Source of the DNA: Hamadaea flava
Lineage (GTDB): Bacteria; Actinomycetota; Actinomycetes; Mycobacteriales; Micromonosporaceae
Direction of reading: 5' to 3'
Assembly (NCBI RefSeq): GCF_024172085.1
Contig: NZ_JAMZDZ010000001.1
Span: 7,068,001-7,132,000 of the forward strand
DNA: 64,000 bases
Part shown: piece after piece, positions 43,826 to 52,705 of the stretch
How the letters are laid out: each line of letters begins with the position of its first letter
Numbering within the stretch: position 1 is the stretch's first letter
Notes under the pieces: model-generated
What the model was told of the DNA's origin: nothing
Databases searched by the model: none
Seen by the model: the letters and a program-made list of their open reading frames with translations, nothing else
Position numbers and translations under genes: made by a program

Positions 43826-45391
43826 GTGGTAGACACCCCGACGCCGGTGCGGCGTACGCCCTTGCTCGGCCTCCTCCTCACGATTCCCGCGCTCCTGCTG
43901 CTGTGTTCGGGCTATGTGGTACCGACTGTGCGGCTGTTCTGGACGAGCCTGCACAACGCCCGGTTCCTCAAGGAGAACTCGGAATTCGTCGGGCTGGAAA
44001 ACTATGGCCACCTTGATCGGTTCTACGGCACCGGCACGCTGATCGCCGTCGGGCTGGGACTCGCCGCCGCCGCGGTCGCCATCGTCGTCGGCGGCGGAAT
44101 CGCGTACCTCGCGCATCGGTCCGGGCGTGTCGGCCGTCGTCTGGTGTGGATCGGCTTCGCGCTGCCGTTGTCGGCGTTGGCGTCGACCGCCGTCGCGGTC
44201 GCCTGGTTCCTCACGCTGACCGGCGACTCGGCGCGCACCTACTTCGAACACCCGGTGGCTGGGAACTTCGTCGTCGCGCTGCTCGCCGCTTTCGGGCTGC
44301 TGAGCGGGGTCGGCGCGGTGGCGTACCTGCTGGTGCTGCGGGCGGGCCGCCGGGTCGCGGTCACCGGTGGCCTGGTCGCGCTGATCCTCGGCGCGTCGTC
44401 GATCGCGCTGGTTCTGCAGTCTGCAGCGTTCCCGCTGCTGTTGCGCAGCCCGCGCGCCGACGCGCCGCCGGTCCTCCAGATCTACACCGAGGCGTTCCAG
44501 ACCGCGCGGTTCGGGCTCGCCGCGGCGGGCAGCGTCGTCCTGCTCGTGGTGCTGGCGATCCTCGGAGTTCTGGTCACGGCTGCGGTGGTTGCGATGCAAG
44601 CCCGACTGGTACGCGTGGAGAACGCCGAATCGGGGTCGAAACCGGGCTGGACGGTCGCGACCGCCGTCGTGGGCGGCGGGGTGCTCCTGTTCGGTCTGTT
44701 CGGCCTCGGTCCGTGGCTGCTGCGGCTGGCCGACTTCGGTGAGCTGCCCGACGGTGTGGCCGGGCCGATCTTCTTCACCTGGGCGCCGCCGCTGGTCTCC
44801 ACGGTGGTGGGCGTGGGCGCGGCCGTGCTGGCCGGGTTCGGCATCGGCGGGCTGCGTCCCCTCGGTACGCGGAGTCACCTGCTGCTCCTGCCGTTCGCGC
44901 CGTGGCTGTTCGTCGGATTGGCTCCGCTGATGGTCGACGCGTACGCCCACCTGTGGCGGCCGGACAGCGGTGACAACATCGCGTTGGCGTTCCTGCGGGC
45001 GATCCCGCCGTCGTCGCTGAGTATCCCGGCCCTGGTGCTGTCCGCCGTCCTGTTCCGTGGACTGTCGACTCAGGACCGTCCGTGGCGCGCGTGGCGTACA
45101 GCGGCTCCGACGATCGGCCTGGTCGCCCTGGTGACCTGGGTGATCCAGGCGCAGGATCTGCTCTGGACGCTGCTGGTGACCGTCGACGCCGACTACGGCA
45201 GCCTGCAATATTGGGCGGTCCGCCAGACCTCCCAGTACGCCTTCAGCCGCGACATGGACTCGATGGTCGGCTGGATGTACCCGATCCCGGGCTGGCTGCT
45301 CGTCGCGGCCGCGGTCGCAGTGGTGGGCGTGTTCGTCCTCGACCGGCTGGCGCTGCACACCGGACCGGAGGAGCAGCCGCCAGTAGCATGA
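43826..45391 (+). CDS. orphan permease-like polytopic membrane protein
   Basis: The 521-residue protein has about 12 predicted helices. Its start (PALLLLCSGYVVPTVRLFWTSL, then FVGLENYGHL) matches the opening of sugar ABC permeases of the MalF type. Its end (VDADYGSLQYWAVRQTSQYAFSRDMDSMVGWMYPIPGWLL) recalls the last part of such proteins. A clear EAA coupling loop is not visible, and no receptor or ATPase gene adjoins it. It may be a degenerate or repurposed permease. GTG is the start, 8 nt after TACGAT. Confidence 0.65.
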   Translation: MVDTPTPVRRTPLLGLLLTIPALLLLCSGYVVPTVRLFWTSLHNARFLKENSEFVGLENYGHLDRFYGTGTLIAVGLGLAAAAVAIVVGGGIAYLAHRSGRVGRRLVWIGFALPLSALASTAVAVAWFLTLTGDSARTYFEHPVAGNFVVALLAAFGLLSGVGAVAYLLVLRAGRRVAVTGGLVALILGASSIALVLQSAAFPLLLRSPRADAPPVLQIYTEAFQTARFGLAAAGSVVLLVVLAILGVLVTAAVVAMQARLVRVENAESGSKPGWTVATAVVGGGVLLFGLFGLGPWLLRLADFGELPDGVAGPIFFTWAPPLVSTVVGVGAAVLAGFGIGGLRPLGTRSHLLLLPFAPWLFVGLAPLMVDAYAHLWRPDSGDNIALAFLRAIPPSSLSIPALVLSAVLFRGLSTQDRPWRAWRTAAPTIGLVALVTWVIQAQDLLWTLLVTVDADYGSLQYWAVRQTSQYAFSRDMDSMVGWMYPIPGWLLVAAAVAVVGVFVLDRLALHTGPEEQPPVA

Positions 45392-45397
45392 TCCCTC

Positions 45398-46207
45398 GTG
45401 GGACGCTATGACGATGTACTCGCCGGGGGACGACGCCCCCGGCGGGTGATCCCGGTGCACGAGGCCGAAATCGAGCTGGTCGTGGAGGACGCCGACTCGG
45501 GGTTCTGCGGAGCCGTGATCGGCTTCGAGGGCCAGGCCGTCATCCTGGAGGACCGGCACGGCAATCGCCGGCTGTTCCCGCTGGAACCGGCGGCGTTCCT
45601 GCTCGACGGGGTCACCGTCACGCTGACCCGCCCGGCTCGGTCCACTGCGGACAGCGGCTTGAAGCTGACCGCGTCGGGCTCCGTCGCGGTGGGACCACAG
45701 CGCGCCCGGGTCGCCCGCGCGGGCCGGATCTGGGTCGAAGGACTGCACGACGCCGCTCTGGTCGAACGGGTCTGGGGTGACGACCTGCGGGTCGAGGGCG
45801 TCGTCGTGGAACCCCTCGACGGCGTGGACGACTTGCAGCGCCGGGTCGCCGAGTTCTCGCCGGGGCCGGACGCGCGTCTCGGCGTACTCGTGGATCATCT
45901 GGTGACCGGGAGCAAGGAAAGCCGGATCGTGGCCGCGGTGACCGACCCCCACGTGCTGGTGACCGGGCATCCCTACGTGGACGTCTGGCAGGCCGTGAAG
46001 CCGGCGTCGGTGGGCATCGCCGCGTGGCCGCAGGTGCCGCGCGGCACCCCCTGGAAGGAGGGGGTGTGCGCGGCGCTGGGCGTGGCCGAGCCCGCGGACC
46101 TGTGGCGGCTGATCCTGAGCCGCGTGAACAGCTACCGCGACCTGGAGACGCCGCTGATCGGGGCGGTCGAACGCCTCATCGACTTCGTCACCACCCCTCC
46201 CGACTAG
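45398..46207 (+). CDS. DUF3097 family protein
   Basis: The 269-residue soluble protein fits the actinobacterial DUF3097 family: YDDVLAGGRRPRRVIPVHEAEIELVVEDADSGFCGAVIGFE, VWVEGLHDAALVERVWGDDLRVEGVVVEPLDG and DHLVTGSKESRI. The WVEGLHDAALVE part resembles a Toprim-like acidic fold, so nucleic-acid processing is possible but unproven. GTG is the start, 6 bp after the permease-like gene, and the two are probably cotranscribed. Confidence 0.85.
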   Translation: MGRYDDVLAGGRRPRRVIPVHEAEIELVVEDADSGFCGAVIGFEGQAVILEDRHGNRRLFPLEPAAFLLDGVTVTLTRPARSTADSGLKLTASGSVAVGPQRARVARAGRIWVEGLHDAALVERVWGDDLRVEGVVVEPLDGVDDLQRRVAEFSPGPDARLGVLVDHLVTGSKESRIVAAVTDPHVLVTGHPYVDVWQAVKPASVGIAAWPQVPRGTPWKEGVCAALGVAEPADLWRLILSRVNSYRDLETPLIGAVERLIDFVTTPPD

Positions 46208-46232
46208 CCCCCGCCCACCCGCCTTTCCCCGC

Positions 46233-46332
46233 GATCATGAACTATCGGTCATGATCAAGCTGGAATCGTGTGGGTGGGCGGGCGGTGGTGTCGTGTCCCT
46301 GCGACCCTGATCGACTCCGTAAGCGGGTGATC
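46233..46332. repeat. GATCATGAACTA intergenic repeat, copy 1
   Basis: Palindromic GATCATGA/TCATGATC (46233-46256) is followed, after an extra GT-rich stretch, by GTGTCGTGTCC, CCCTGATCGA and GTGATCGACA. The same ordered motifs occur at 49413-49496. It separates DUF3097 from the convergent serine hydrolase. Confidence 0.75.
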
Positions 46333-46337
46333 GACAG

Positions 46338-47672
46338 TCAGTCGCCGAGCAGCGGCGCGCGGCGGAACACGAAGGTGGCGATGTCCAACGCCTCCGGTAC
46401 GCCGTCCCCGTCGCGCAGGACGGCCAGGATCTCGCCGTCGTGCTCGCCGGAGATCCCGCGCCAGAGATCCTTGCCCTCGGGGCGGAAGCGGACCTCGGGG
46501 CGGGGCCGGGTCACCGAGCCGAGCACGAGCTGACCGGTCGTCAGGTCGTGGCGGACCTCGTACTCGCGGCCCATCCACCACCAGCGGCCCAGGAGGTCGG
46601 CCACGTCGGACGGCGGTTGCGCGGCGGGCCGCCAGGGGGCGATCGCCTCGGGCTCGCCGTCCAGGACGGTAGCCATCATGTCGAAGGCGAGCCGGCCCAG
46701 GGACTTGCCGTGCAGGGTGTACGCGTTGGCGTAGGCGACGACGCCGGTGCGGCTGGGCCGGTGGACGACGAGCGCTGCCAGGTAGCCCGGCATCGATCCG
46801 CCGTGGCCGAGGTACACGCGCTCGCCCTCGCGGTACAGCTCGATGCCGAGGCCGTGCCCGCCGCTCCAGGTGTCCAGGTCGTTCATCACCACGGGCGCGG
46901 ACATCTCGCGGAGCGTGGCCGGGTCGAGGATGGCCGGGTCCGGATCGGCCAGGAACGCCGCCCACTTCGTCAGGTCGACCGGCGTGGACCACAGCTGCCC
47001 GGCGGGGGCCATCGCGCCGGTGTCCGAGCGGGGCTCCTCCCGCAGCGTGTCCAGCCAGGGGTGCACGACGTAGCCGGGCGCGAACGGGTCGGCCGGGTGG
47101 TAGCTGGTCCGGGTCATCCCGAGCGGCGTGAGCAGGCGCTGCTGGAGCAGTTCGGCCCAGGTGAGCCCGGTGACCCGGTGCAGGACCGCCCCGAGCAGCC
47201 CGTAGGCCAGGTTCGAGTAGTGATAGCCGTGGTGCGGCGCCAGGGCCAGCTTCTCCGGGGTCAGCGCGGCCAGCAGGTCCTCGATGTCACCGCCGTCGGT
47301 GCGCTCCCACCAGGCCCCGTCCGGCTCCCGCTGCAGCCCCGCCGAGTGCGCCAGCAGCTGCCGGAGCGTCACGTTGCTGCCGACCGGCGTACCGGGCAGG
47401 TGCCGGTAGAGCAGGTCGTCCAGGGACAGCAGACCTTGATCGCGCAGCTGAAGGAGCAGGACAGCGGTCATCGTCTTGGAAATCGAGCCGATCCGGAACT
47501 GGACGTTCGCCACGGAGGCGCCGTCGCCCGGCCGATCCAGCACCGTCCCGGCCCCGGCCACATGGGCCAGTTCTCCAGCCCGCACGACGGCGGCGGCCAC
47601 GCACGGGGCGCGTCCCGCCGCCTGAGCGCGGGCCACGAGCTGGTCGAGGGCGAGCGAGGTCTGCGGCAGCAA
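46338..47672 (-). CDS. serine hydrolase of the beta-lactamase/class C PBP family
   Basis: The 444-residue product has the three active-site motifs SISKT (Ser-x-x-Lys, about 64-68), YSN in HGYHYSNLAYG, and HGG in LGHGGSMPGY. There is no signal peptide, so a cytosolic esterase/peptidase-like role is more likely than antibiotic hydrolysis. A C-terminal beta-barrel-like domain (about 345-444) follows. TTG is the start, set by GGAGG 6 nt upstream. Confidence 0.9.
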   Translation of the reverse strand: MLPQTSLALDQLVARAQAAGRAPCVAAAVVRAGELAHVAGAGTVLDRPGDGASVANVQFRIGSISKTMTAVLLLQLRDQGLLSLDDLLYRHLPGTPVGSNVTLRQLLAHSAGLQREPDGAWWERTDGGDIEDLLAALTPEKLALAPHHGYHYSNLAYGLLGAVLHRVTGLTWAELLQQRLLTPLGMTRTSYHPADPFAPGYVVHPWLDTLREEPRSDTGAMAPAGQLWSTPVDLTKWAAFLADPDPAILDPATLREMSAPVVMNDLDTWSGGHGLGIELYREGERVYLGHGGSMPGYLAALVVHRPSRTGVVAYANAYTLHGKSLGRLAFDMMATVLDGEPEAIAPWRPAAQPPSDVADLLGRWWWMGREYEVRHDLTTGQLVLGSVTRPRPEVRFRPEGKDLWRGISGEHDGEILAVLRDGDGVPEALDIATFVFRRAPLLGD

Positions 47673-47847
47673 CGGGCACCTCCGGGTTCGACGGGTTGTG
47701 CAAGGTTCGTCCGATCAACGCCGCGCCGACGCTAGCCGTTATCGCGATCGCCGAAACGGCCGGGTGGGGTGAGCCCGAACGGCCCACCCCGGGCAGTAGA
47801 TGCGGGCCGGGCTTACACGACTTGCCCCGACGTGCCACGATCATGCT

Positions 47848-48279
47848 GTGGAGAGTTGGGGATGGTGGCTGATCGCCGCCGGAGCGCTCGTCGTCGGCGA
47901 GCTCTTCATGGGAGACTTTGTGCTGCTCATGCTGGCCGCTGGCGCGGCCGCCGCGGCCCTGGCCGGCGTGCTGGGGCTCGGCATCGTGGGCGAACTGCTG
48001 GTTTTCGCGGTCGTTTCGGGGCTCGCGCTGTTCTTCGTGCGGCCGTGGATCAAGAACCGGTTCTATCGCAACTCACACCAGGTCAAGATCGGCGTCTCGA
48101 CCATCCTCGGCTCCGAAGCGGTCGTCATGGAGCGGGTCGACGTCGAGAACGGCCAGGTCAACCTGAGCGGTGAGCTGTGGCGGGCGCGGCCCTACGACGC
48201 CTCTCGGGCGTACGAGCCGGGAGAGCGCGTCCGTGTGATCGAGGTAGACGGAGCCACCTTGAAGGTGGGGAAGGACTGA
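47848..48279 (+). CDS. NfeD-like membrane protein
   Basis: The 143-residue protein has three or four membrane helices (about 4-75) followed by a C-terminal OB-fold (GSEAVVMERVDVENGQVNLSGELWRARPY). NfeD proteins partner with SPFH proteins in membrane microdomains, and an SPFH gene follows after 1 bp. GTG is the start. The pair corresponds in order to Rv1487-Rv1488. Confidence 0.92.
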   Translation: MESWGWWLIAAGALVVGELFMGDFVLLMLAAGAAAAALAGVLGLGIVGELLVFAVVSGLALFFVRPWIKNRFYRNSHQVKIGVSTILGSEAVVMERVDVENGQVNLSGELWRARPYDASRAYEPGERVRVIEVDGATLKVGKD

Positions 48280-48280
48280 C

Positions 48281-49336
48281 ATGGACAACCCAGTCACGGT
48301 GTTTCTGTATCTCGTCATCGGGATCGTCGCGCTGATCGTGGTCATCACGCTGCTGCGCTCGGTGCGCCAGGTGCCGCAGCAGCGCAACGACGTCGTCGAG
48401 CGGCTCGGCAAGTACCACCGGACCCTGACGCCCGGCCTGAACATCCTGGTGCCGTTCGTCGACGCCGTACGCACCAAGGTGGACCTGCGCGAGCAGGTGG
48501 TCAGCTTCCCGCCGCAGCCGGTGATCACCTCGGACAACCTCGTGGTCTCCATCGACACGGTGCTGTACTTCAAGGTCGTCGACCCGGTGAAGGCGACCTA
48601 CGAGATCGCCAACTTCCTGCAGGCGATCGAGCAGCTGACCGTCACGACGCTGCGTAACGTCATCGGCTCGATGGACCTGGAGCGCGCGCTGACCAGCCGC
48701 GAGGAGGTCAACCGGCACCTGTCGGTGGTGCTCGACGAGACCACCGGCCGCTGGGGCGTCAAGGTGACCCGGGTCGAGATCAAGGCGATCGAGCCGCCGC
48801 CCAGCATCCGCGACTCGATGGAGAAGCAGATGCGGGCCGAGCGAGACCGCCGTGCGGCGATCCTGACCGCCGAGGGCGTCAAGCAGTCCCAGATCCTCAC
48901 GGCCGAGGGTGACAAGCAGGCCGCCGTGCTCCGCGCCGATGGTGACCGGCAGGCCCGGATCCTGCAGGCAGCCGGTCAGGCCAAGGCGATCGAGACGGTC
49001 GTCAGCGCCATCCACGCCGCCGACATGGACAGCACCGTCATGGCGTACCAGTACCTGCAGGCGCTGCCGCAGATCGCCCAGGGCGCCTCGAACAAGCTGT
49101 GGATCGTCCCGGCCGAGCTGAGCCGCGCCCTGGAGGGCATCAGCAACGCCTTCGGCGGCCTGCACCCGCCCGCGCCGGCGTCGGAGCGCCCGAAGCGCCC
49201 AGCGACCAGCGTGGACACCACCGAGGTCGTCGAGGCTGCCCAGAAGGCGGCGGACGAGGTCGCCAAGATCGAGGGCGAGGCTAAGGCGGCCGGCGAGGCG
49301 GCCTCCGGCCAGCTCCCGCCGACCGACAAAGCCTGA
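48281..49336 (+). CDS. SPFH/band 7 protein (QmcA/paraslipin type)
   Basis: The 351-residue protein has one N-terminal membrane helix (about 5-25), an SPFH domain (VVERLGKYHRTLTPGLNILVPFVDAVRTKVDLREQVV), and a long coiled coil of EGVKQSQILTAEGDKQAAVL type. The Ala/Pro-rich C-terminal tail is less ordered. It is expected to form oligomeric rings with NfeD at the membrane. ATG starts 1 bp after the NfeD stop. Confidence 0.94.
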   Translation: MDNPVTVFLYLVIGIVALIVVITLLRSVRQVPQQRNDVVERLGKYHRTLTPGLNILVPFVDAVRTKVDLREQVVSFPPQPVITSDNLVVSIDTVLYFKVVDPVKATYEIANFLQAIEQLTVTTLRNVIGSMDLERALTSREEVNRHLSVVLDETTGRWGVKVTRVEIKAIEPPPSIRDSMEKQMRAERDRRAAILTAEGVKQSQILTAEGDKQAAVLRADGDRQARILQAAGQAKAIETVVSAIHAADMDSTVMAYQYLQALPQIAQGASNKLWIVPAELSRALEGISNAFGGLHPPAPASERPKRPATSVDTTEVVEAAQKAADEVAKIEGEAKAAGEAASGQLPPTDKA

Positions 49337-49349
49337 GCCTCTCAGTGGG

Positions 49350-49391
49350 GGCGGGCCCGCCACGGCGGGCCCGCCACGGCGGGCCCGCCCC
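49350..49391. repeat. three tandem 14-bp palindromic units
   Basis: GGCGGGCCCGCCAC occurs twice in a row, then GGCGGGCCCGCCCC. Each unit contains the perfect palindrome GGCGGGCCCGCC. It lies just after the SPFH gene and could terminate it. Confidence 0.75.
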
Positions 49392-49412
49392 GCGCTGGGC
49401 GTGTTCCTGGGC

Positions 49413-49496
49413 GTGATCATGAACTAACGGTCGTGATCGACCGGCGTGTCGTGCCCGCAGCGCCCTGATCAACCCCCTCTGGCCGTGATCGACAAC
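49413..49496. repeat. GATCATGAACTA intergenic repeat, copy 2
   Basis: GTGATCATGAACTAACGGTC then GTGATCGACC, followed by GTGTCGTGCCC, CCCTGATCAA and GTGATCGACA. It matches copy 1 at 46233 in motif order but lacks its GT-rich insertion. Confidence 0.75.
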
Positions 49497-49518
49497 GAAG
49501 TCCGGGCAGAATGGCGGC

Positions 49519-50322
49519 GTGGAGCTGATCACCGACCCGGCGGACGAGCGCATCGCCGACTACCGGGCGCTGACCGATCTGGAGCTGCGGACGCGCTGGG
49601 AGCCGCCGAACGGGCTGTTCATCGCCGAGGGCGAGCTGGTGCTGCGCCGGGCCTTGGCGGCCGGGTATCGGCCACGGAGCGTACTGATCGAGGCTAAGCG
49701 GGCGGGGCAGCTGGCCGATCTGGCTCAGGGCGGGCTGGGGGAGGCCGCCGTCTACGGGGCCGACGCCGCTCTGCTGCAGCAGATCACCGGCTTCCACGTG
49801 CATCGGGGCGTCCTGGCCAGCTTCCATCGCAAGACCCTGCCGAGCGTCACCGAGGTGTTGGCCCAGGCCAGGCGGGTGGTGGTGCTGGAAGACATCAACA
49901 ACCACACGAACATCGGGGCGATCTTCCGGGGCGTCGCCGCGCTCGGCATGGACGCCGTGCTGCTCTCGCCGACCTGCGCCGACCCGTTGTACCGCCGCAG
50001 CGTCCGGGTCAGCATGGGCGAGGTCTTCGCCATCCCGTACGCCACGCTCGACCCCTGGCCGGAAGGGCTCGACGTGCTGCGGGAGGCCGGCTTCACGGTG
50101 CTGGCGATGACTCCCGCGCCGGACGCGATCTCGTTGCATGAGCTGTCTGCCGACCAGCGGAGACGACCGGCCTTGCTGATGGGTGCGGAGGGGCCGGGGC
50201 TGACCGCGGGGGCGCTCAAGTCGAGCGATGCCCGGGTGGTCATTCCGATGCACCGTGGGGTCGACTCGCTCAATGTGGCGGCCGCGACGGCTGTGGCCTG
50301 CTGGGAGCTGACGCGGCCATGA
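49519..50322 (+). CDS. TrmH/SpoU-family RNA 2'-O-methyltransferase
   Basis: The 267-residue SPOUT enzyme probably methylates rRNA or tRNA ribose. The knotted C-terminal domain shows motif 1 NHTNIGAIFR, motif 2 LLMGAEGPGL and motif 3 IPMHRGVDSLNVAAATAVACWEL. An N-terminal RNA-binding-like domain (about 1-95) precedes it, with the start GTG 6 nt after CAGAAT. The exact RNA target is not shown. Confidence 0.92.
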   Translation: MELITDPADERIADYRALTDLELRTRWEPPNGLFIAEGELVLRRALAAGYRPRSVLIEAKRAGQLADLAQGGLGEAAVYGADAALLQQITGFHVHRGVLASFHRKTLPSVTEVLAQARRVVVLEDINNHTNIGAIFRGVAALGMDAVLLSPTCADPLYRRSVRVSMGEVFAIPYATLDPWPEGLDVLREAGFTVLAMTPAPDAISLHELSADQRRRPALLMGAEGPGLTAGALKSSDARVVIPMHRGVDSLNVAAATAVACWELTRP

Positions 50323-50338
50323 CGCGACGGGCCCAGCC

Positions 50339-52069
50339 GTGACCGCGCCCGGTTACCCGACCATACGCGAGGTCGTGGCGCTCGACGCGATGCAGGTCGG
50401 GTCGCCGCGCGTGGTCGCCGGCGCCGAGCACCTCGACCGGGCGGTCCGTTGGGTGCACTCGTCGGAGGTGCCTGACATCGCCAGCCTGCTCCGGGGCGGG
50501 GAGCTCGTGCTGACCACCGGGATCGGCCTGCCCGCCGACGACGACGGCATCCGGGCGTTCGTCCGGGAGCTGGCCGAGGTCGGCGTGTCCGGGCTGGTCG
50601 TCGAGCTGGGCCGGCGCTACCCGTCGACGGTGCCCCGGGTGATGGCGGTGGCCGCCGAGAAGCTCGGGCTGCCCCTGGTGGAGCTGCGGCGGCCGACCCC
50701 GTTCGTGCAGATCACCGAGGCGGTGCACGCCCGCATCGTCGATGCGCAGCTGACCGAGCTGCGGGCGACCGAGGAGATCCACCAGCGGTTCACCGAGCTG
50801 AGCGTGGAGGGCGCCGAACCGGCCGAGGTCGTGCACCAGGCGGCGCAGTTGTCGGGGTGCCCGGTGGTCTTGGAGAACCTGGGCCGCAAGGTGCTCGCCT
50901 TCGACGCGGCCGGGGGCCGGGCCGAACCGCTCCTGGACGGCTGGGAGCAGCATTCCCGCCAGGTACGCGTCACCGGCCGGACCGGTTACGACCCGGACGC
51001 GGGCTGGCTGGTCACCATGGTCGGGGCCCGGGGGCAGGACTGGGGCCGGTTGCTGCTGCGCTGGCCGTCGGACGGGCCGCCGCCGACCCGGCTGACGATC
51101 CTGGTGGAGCGGGCCGCCTCGACGCTGGCCCTGGGCCGGTTGATCCAGCGGGACGAGGAGGGGCTGGAACGGCAGCTGCACGGCACGCTGCTGGCCGCCC
51201 TACTCGATCACAGCCTGCCGGTGGACGAGGTCGCCCTGCGGGCGCGGGCGCTGGGGGTGACCGTCGATCGGCGGCGACTCGTCGGGGTCGTGATCCGGCC
51301 GCTGTCCCGCCGGGCTGACCGCGACAAGAGCCAGGCCGACCACGCTCAGAGCCGGGACGAGCGCGACAGTGCCCGGGGCGACCGCGACAGCGCGGACGGC
51401 CGGCGCCGCGACGGTGACAAGAGCGAGGTCACCGCCATGCAGGCCCGGATGCGGGACCTCGCCGACGCGGCGACCCAGGGCGTACGCGAGGCGAAGCTGA
51501 CCGGGTTGACCGGGGTGCTCGACGACCACGTGGTCGGCGTGCTGCTGGCGGTGAAGTCAGCCGCCGACGAGGACGCCGCGCTGGAACGGTTCGCCGCGGC
51601 GTTGCGCCGGGGTCGGGAGGAGGTCCTCGTCGCAGCGGGGTCCGGTGTGGACAGTCTGCGGGAGGCGCGCCGGTCGCTCGTCGAGGCGCGTCAGGTCGCC
51701 GATGCCGCCCGGCACGACACCCCCAGCGCCGTCCCGGTGCTGCGGCTGCCGAACGTCGGGCTCGCCGGGCTGCTGCACCTGCTGCGCGACGAGCCCCGCT
51801 TACAGACCTTCGTCGAACGGCAGCTCGGCGGGCTGCTCGCGTACGACGCGAAGCATCCGCGTGATCCGTTGCTGCCGACGCTGCGGATCTATCTGGAGTC
51901 TGGGCGCAACAAGTCGATCGCGGCGGCCGCGGCGCACTTGTCCCGGCCGGCCTTCTACGAGCGGCTGGCCCGGATCGGGCGGGTCCTCGACGTCGACCTC
52001 GACTCCGTGCCGGCGTGCTTGTCGCTGCACGTCGCCTTGCTTGCCTGGGAGGCCATCCGCTCGGAATAG
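50339..52069 (+). CDS. PucR-family transcriptional regulator
   Basis: The 576-residue regulator has an N-terminal purine-catabolism-regulator-like domain (TIREVVALDAMQVGSPRVVAG, about 7-125), a middle GGDEF-like segment, and a C-terminal HTH_30 (TLRIYLESGRNKSIAAAAAHLSRPAFYERLARI). Residues about 323-362 are a low-complexity Asp/Arg/Ser stretch (ADRDKSQADHAQ, SRDERDSARGDRDS) that looks inserted. The genes after it suggest control of beta-alanine or pyrimidine breakdown. GTG is the start, 17 bp after the methyltransferase gene. Confidence 0.9.
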   Translation: MTAPGYPTIREVVALDAMQVGSPRVVAGAEHLDRAVRWVHSSEVPDIASLLRGGELVLTTGIGLPADDDGIRAFVRELAEVGVSGLVVELGRRYPSTVPRVMAVAAEKLGLPLVELRRPTPFVQITEAVHARIVDAQLTELRATEEIHQRFTELSVEGAEPAEVVHQAAQLSGCPVVLENLGRKVLAFDAAGGRAEPLLDGWEQHSRQVRVTGRTGYDPDAGWLVTMVGARGQDWGRLLLRWPSDGPPPTRLTILVERAASTLALGRLIQRDEEGLERQLHGTLLAALLDHSLPVDEVALRARALGVTVDRRRLVGVVIRPLSRRADRDKSQADHAQSRDERDSARGDRDSADGRRRDGDKSEVTAMQARMRDLADAATQGVREAKLTGLTGVLDDHVVGVLLAVKSAADEDAALERFAAALRRGREEVLVAAGSGVDSLREARRSLVEARQVADAARHDTPSAVPVLRLPNVGLAGLLHLLRDEPRLQTFVERQLGGLLAYDAKHPRDPLLPTLRIYLESGRNKSIAAAAAHLSRPAFYERLARIGRVLDVDLDSVPACLSLHVALLAWEAIRSE

Positions 52070-52074
52070 GGGAG

Positions 52075-52563
52075 TTACAGGTCCCGGGCCATCCACTCGA
52101 TCCGCAGGTCGGGGTGCGAGTGCAGCGGCTCGAACTCGCCGAGCGAGCTGAATCCGTGGCGCAGGTAGAGCTTGCGGGCGGTCTCGTTGCCCTCGGTGAC
52201 GCCGAGGCGGATGCGGGTGAAGCCCTTGGCCCGCGCCCACTCCAGGGTGTCGTCGACCAGCGCGCCGGCGATCCCGGTGCCGCGCATGCTCTCCTCGACC
52301 CACATCGCGAGGATCAGCGGCTCGGGGAACTCCGGAACCTCGGCGCAGGCGATCTGACCCGCCGGTACGCCGTCGAGGTAGCCGATGCTGCGCAGGGCGT
52401 CGTCGCCGCGCTCGAGCCACCAGCGGTGCCAGTAGTGATCGTCGGCGTCGACGGCGTTGGCGTACGTCTCGCCGTAGGCCGTGGGGGCCAGCCGCAAGGC
52501 GTTGAGCCGCAGGGCTTTCCAGGATTGCCAGTCGTCAAGGGTGGTACGCCGGATCTCGATCAC
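52075..52563 (-). CDS. GNAT-family N-acetyltransferase
   Basis: The 162-residue acetyltransferase has the usual GNAT order: IEIRRTTLDDWQSWKALRL, the central strand LILAMWVEESMRGTGIAGALVDDTLEWA with acetyl-CoA loop RGTGIAG, and FTRIRLGVTEGNETARKLYLRHGF. Substrate unknown. GTG is the start. It lies opposite the regulator and aminotransferase genes and is probably independent of them. Confidence 0.92.
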   Translation of the reverse strand: MIEIRRTTLDDWQSWKALRLNALRLAPTAYGETYANAVDADDHYWHRWWLERGDDALRSIGYLDGVPAGQIACAEVPEFPEPLILAMWVEESMRGTGIAGALVDDTLEWARAKGFTRIRLGVTEGNETARKLYLRHGFSSLGEFEPLHSHPDLRIEWMARDL

Positions 52564-52705
52564 GGTCCGACACTATCCGCAGGTGATTGGAGCAGACGAA
52601 CGGGTTATCGCCACCGATTGTCCGCCCAACGCTGTGTCATTCATCACCGCGTACGCCTGACAGCCTGTTCGTTGTGTTCGACCGGAGCCGATGGGACGCT
52701 GTGGC

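Noticed and set aside
46338-47672. Antibiotic-resistance beta-lactamase
   Set aside because: The protein has the fold and active-site motifs but no signal peptide, and its C-terminal domain fits esterase/peptidase relatives; no resistance role is supported.
49519-50322. Assignment to a named rRNA or tRNA methyltransferase (for example a thiostrepton-resistance enzyme)
   Set aside because: SPOUT motifs identify the family but not the target nucleotide.
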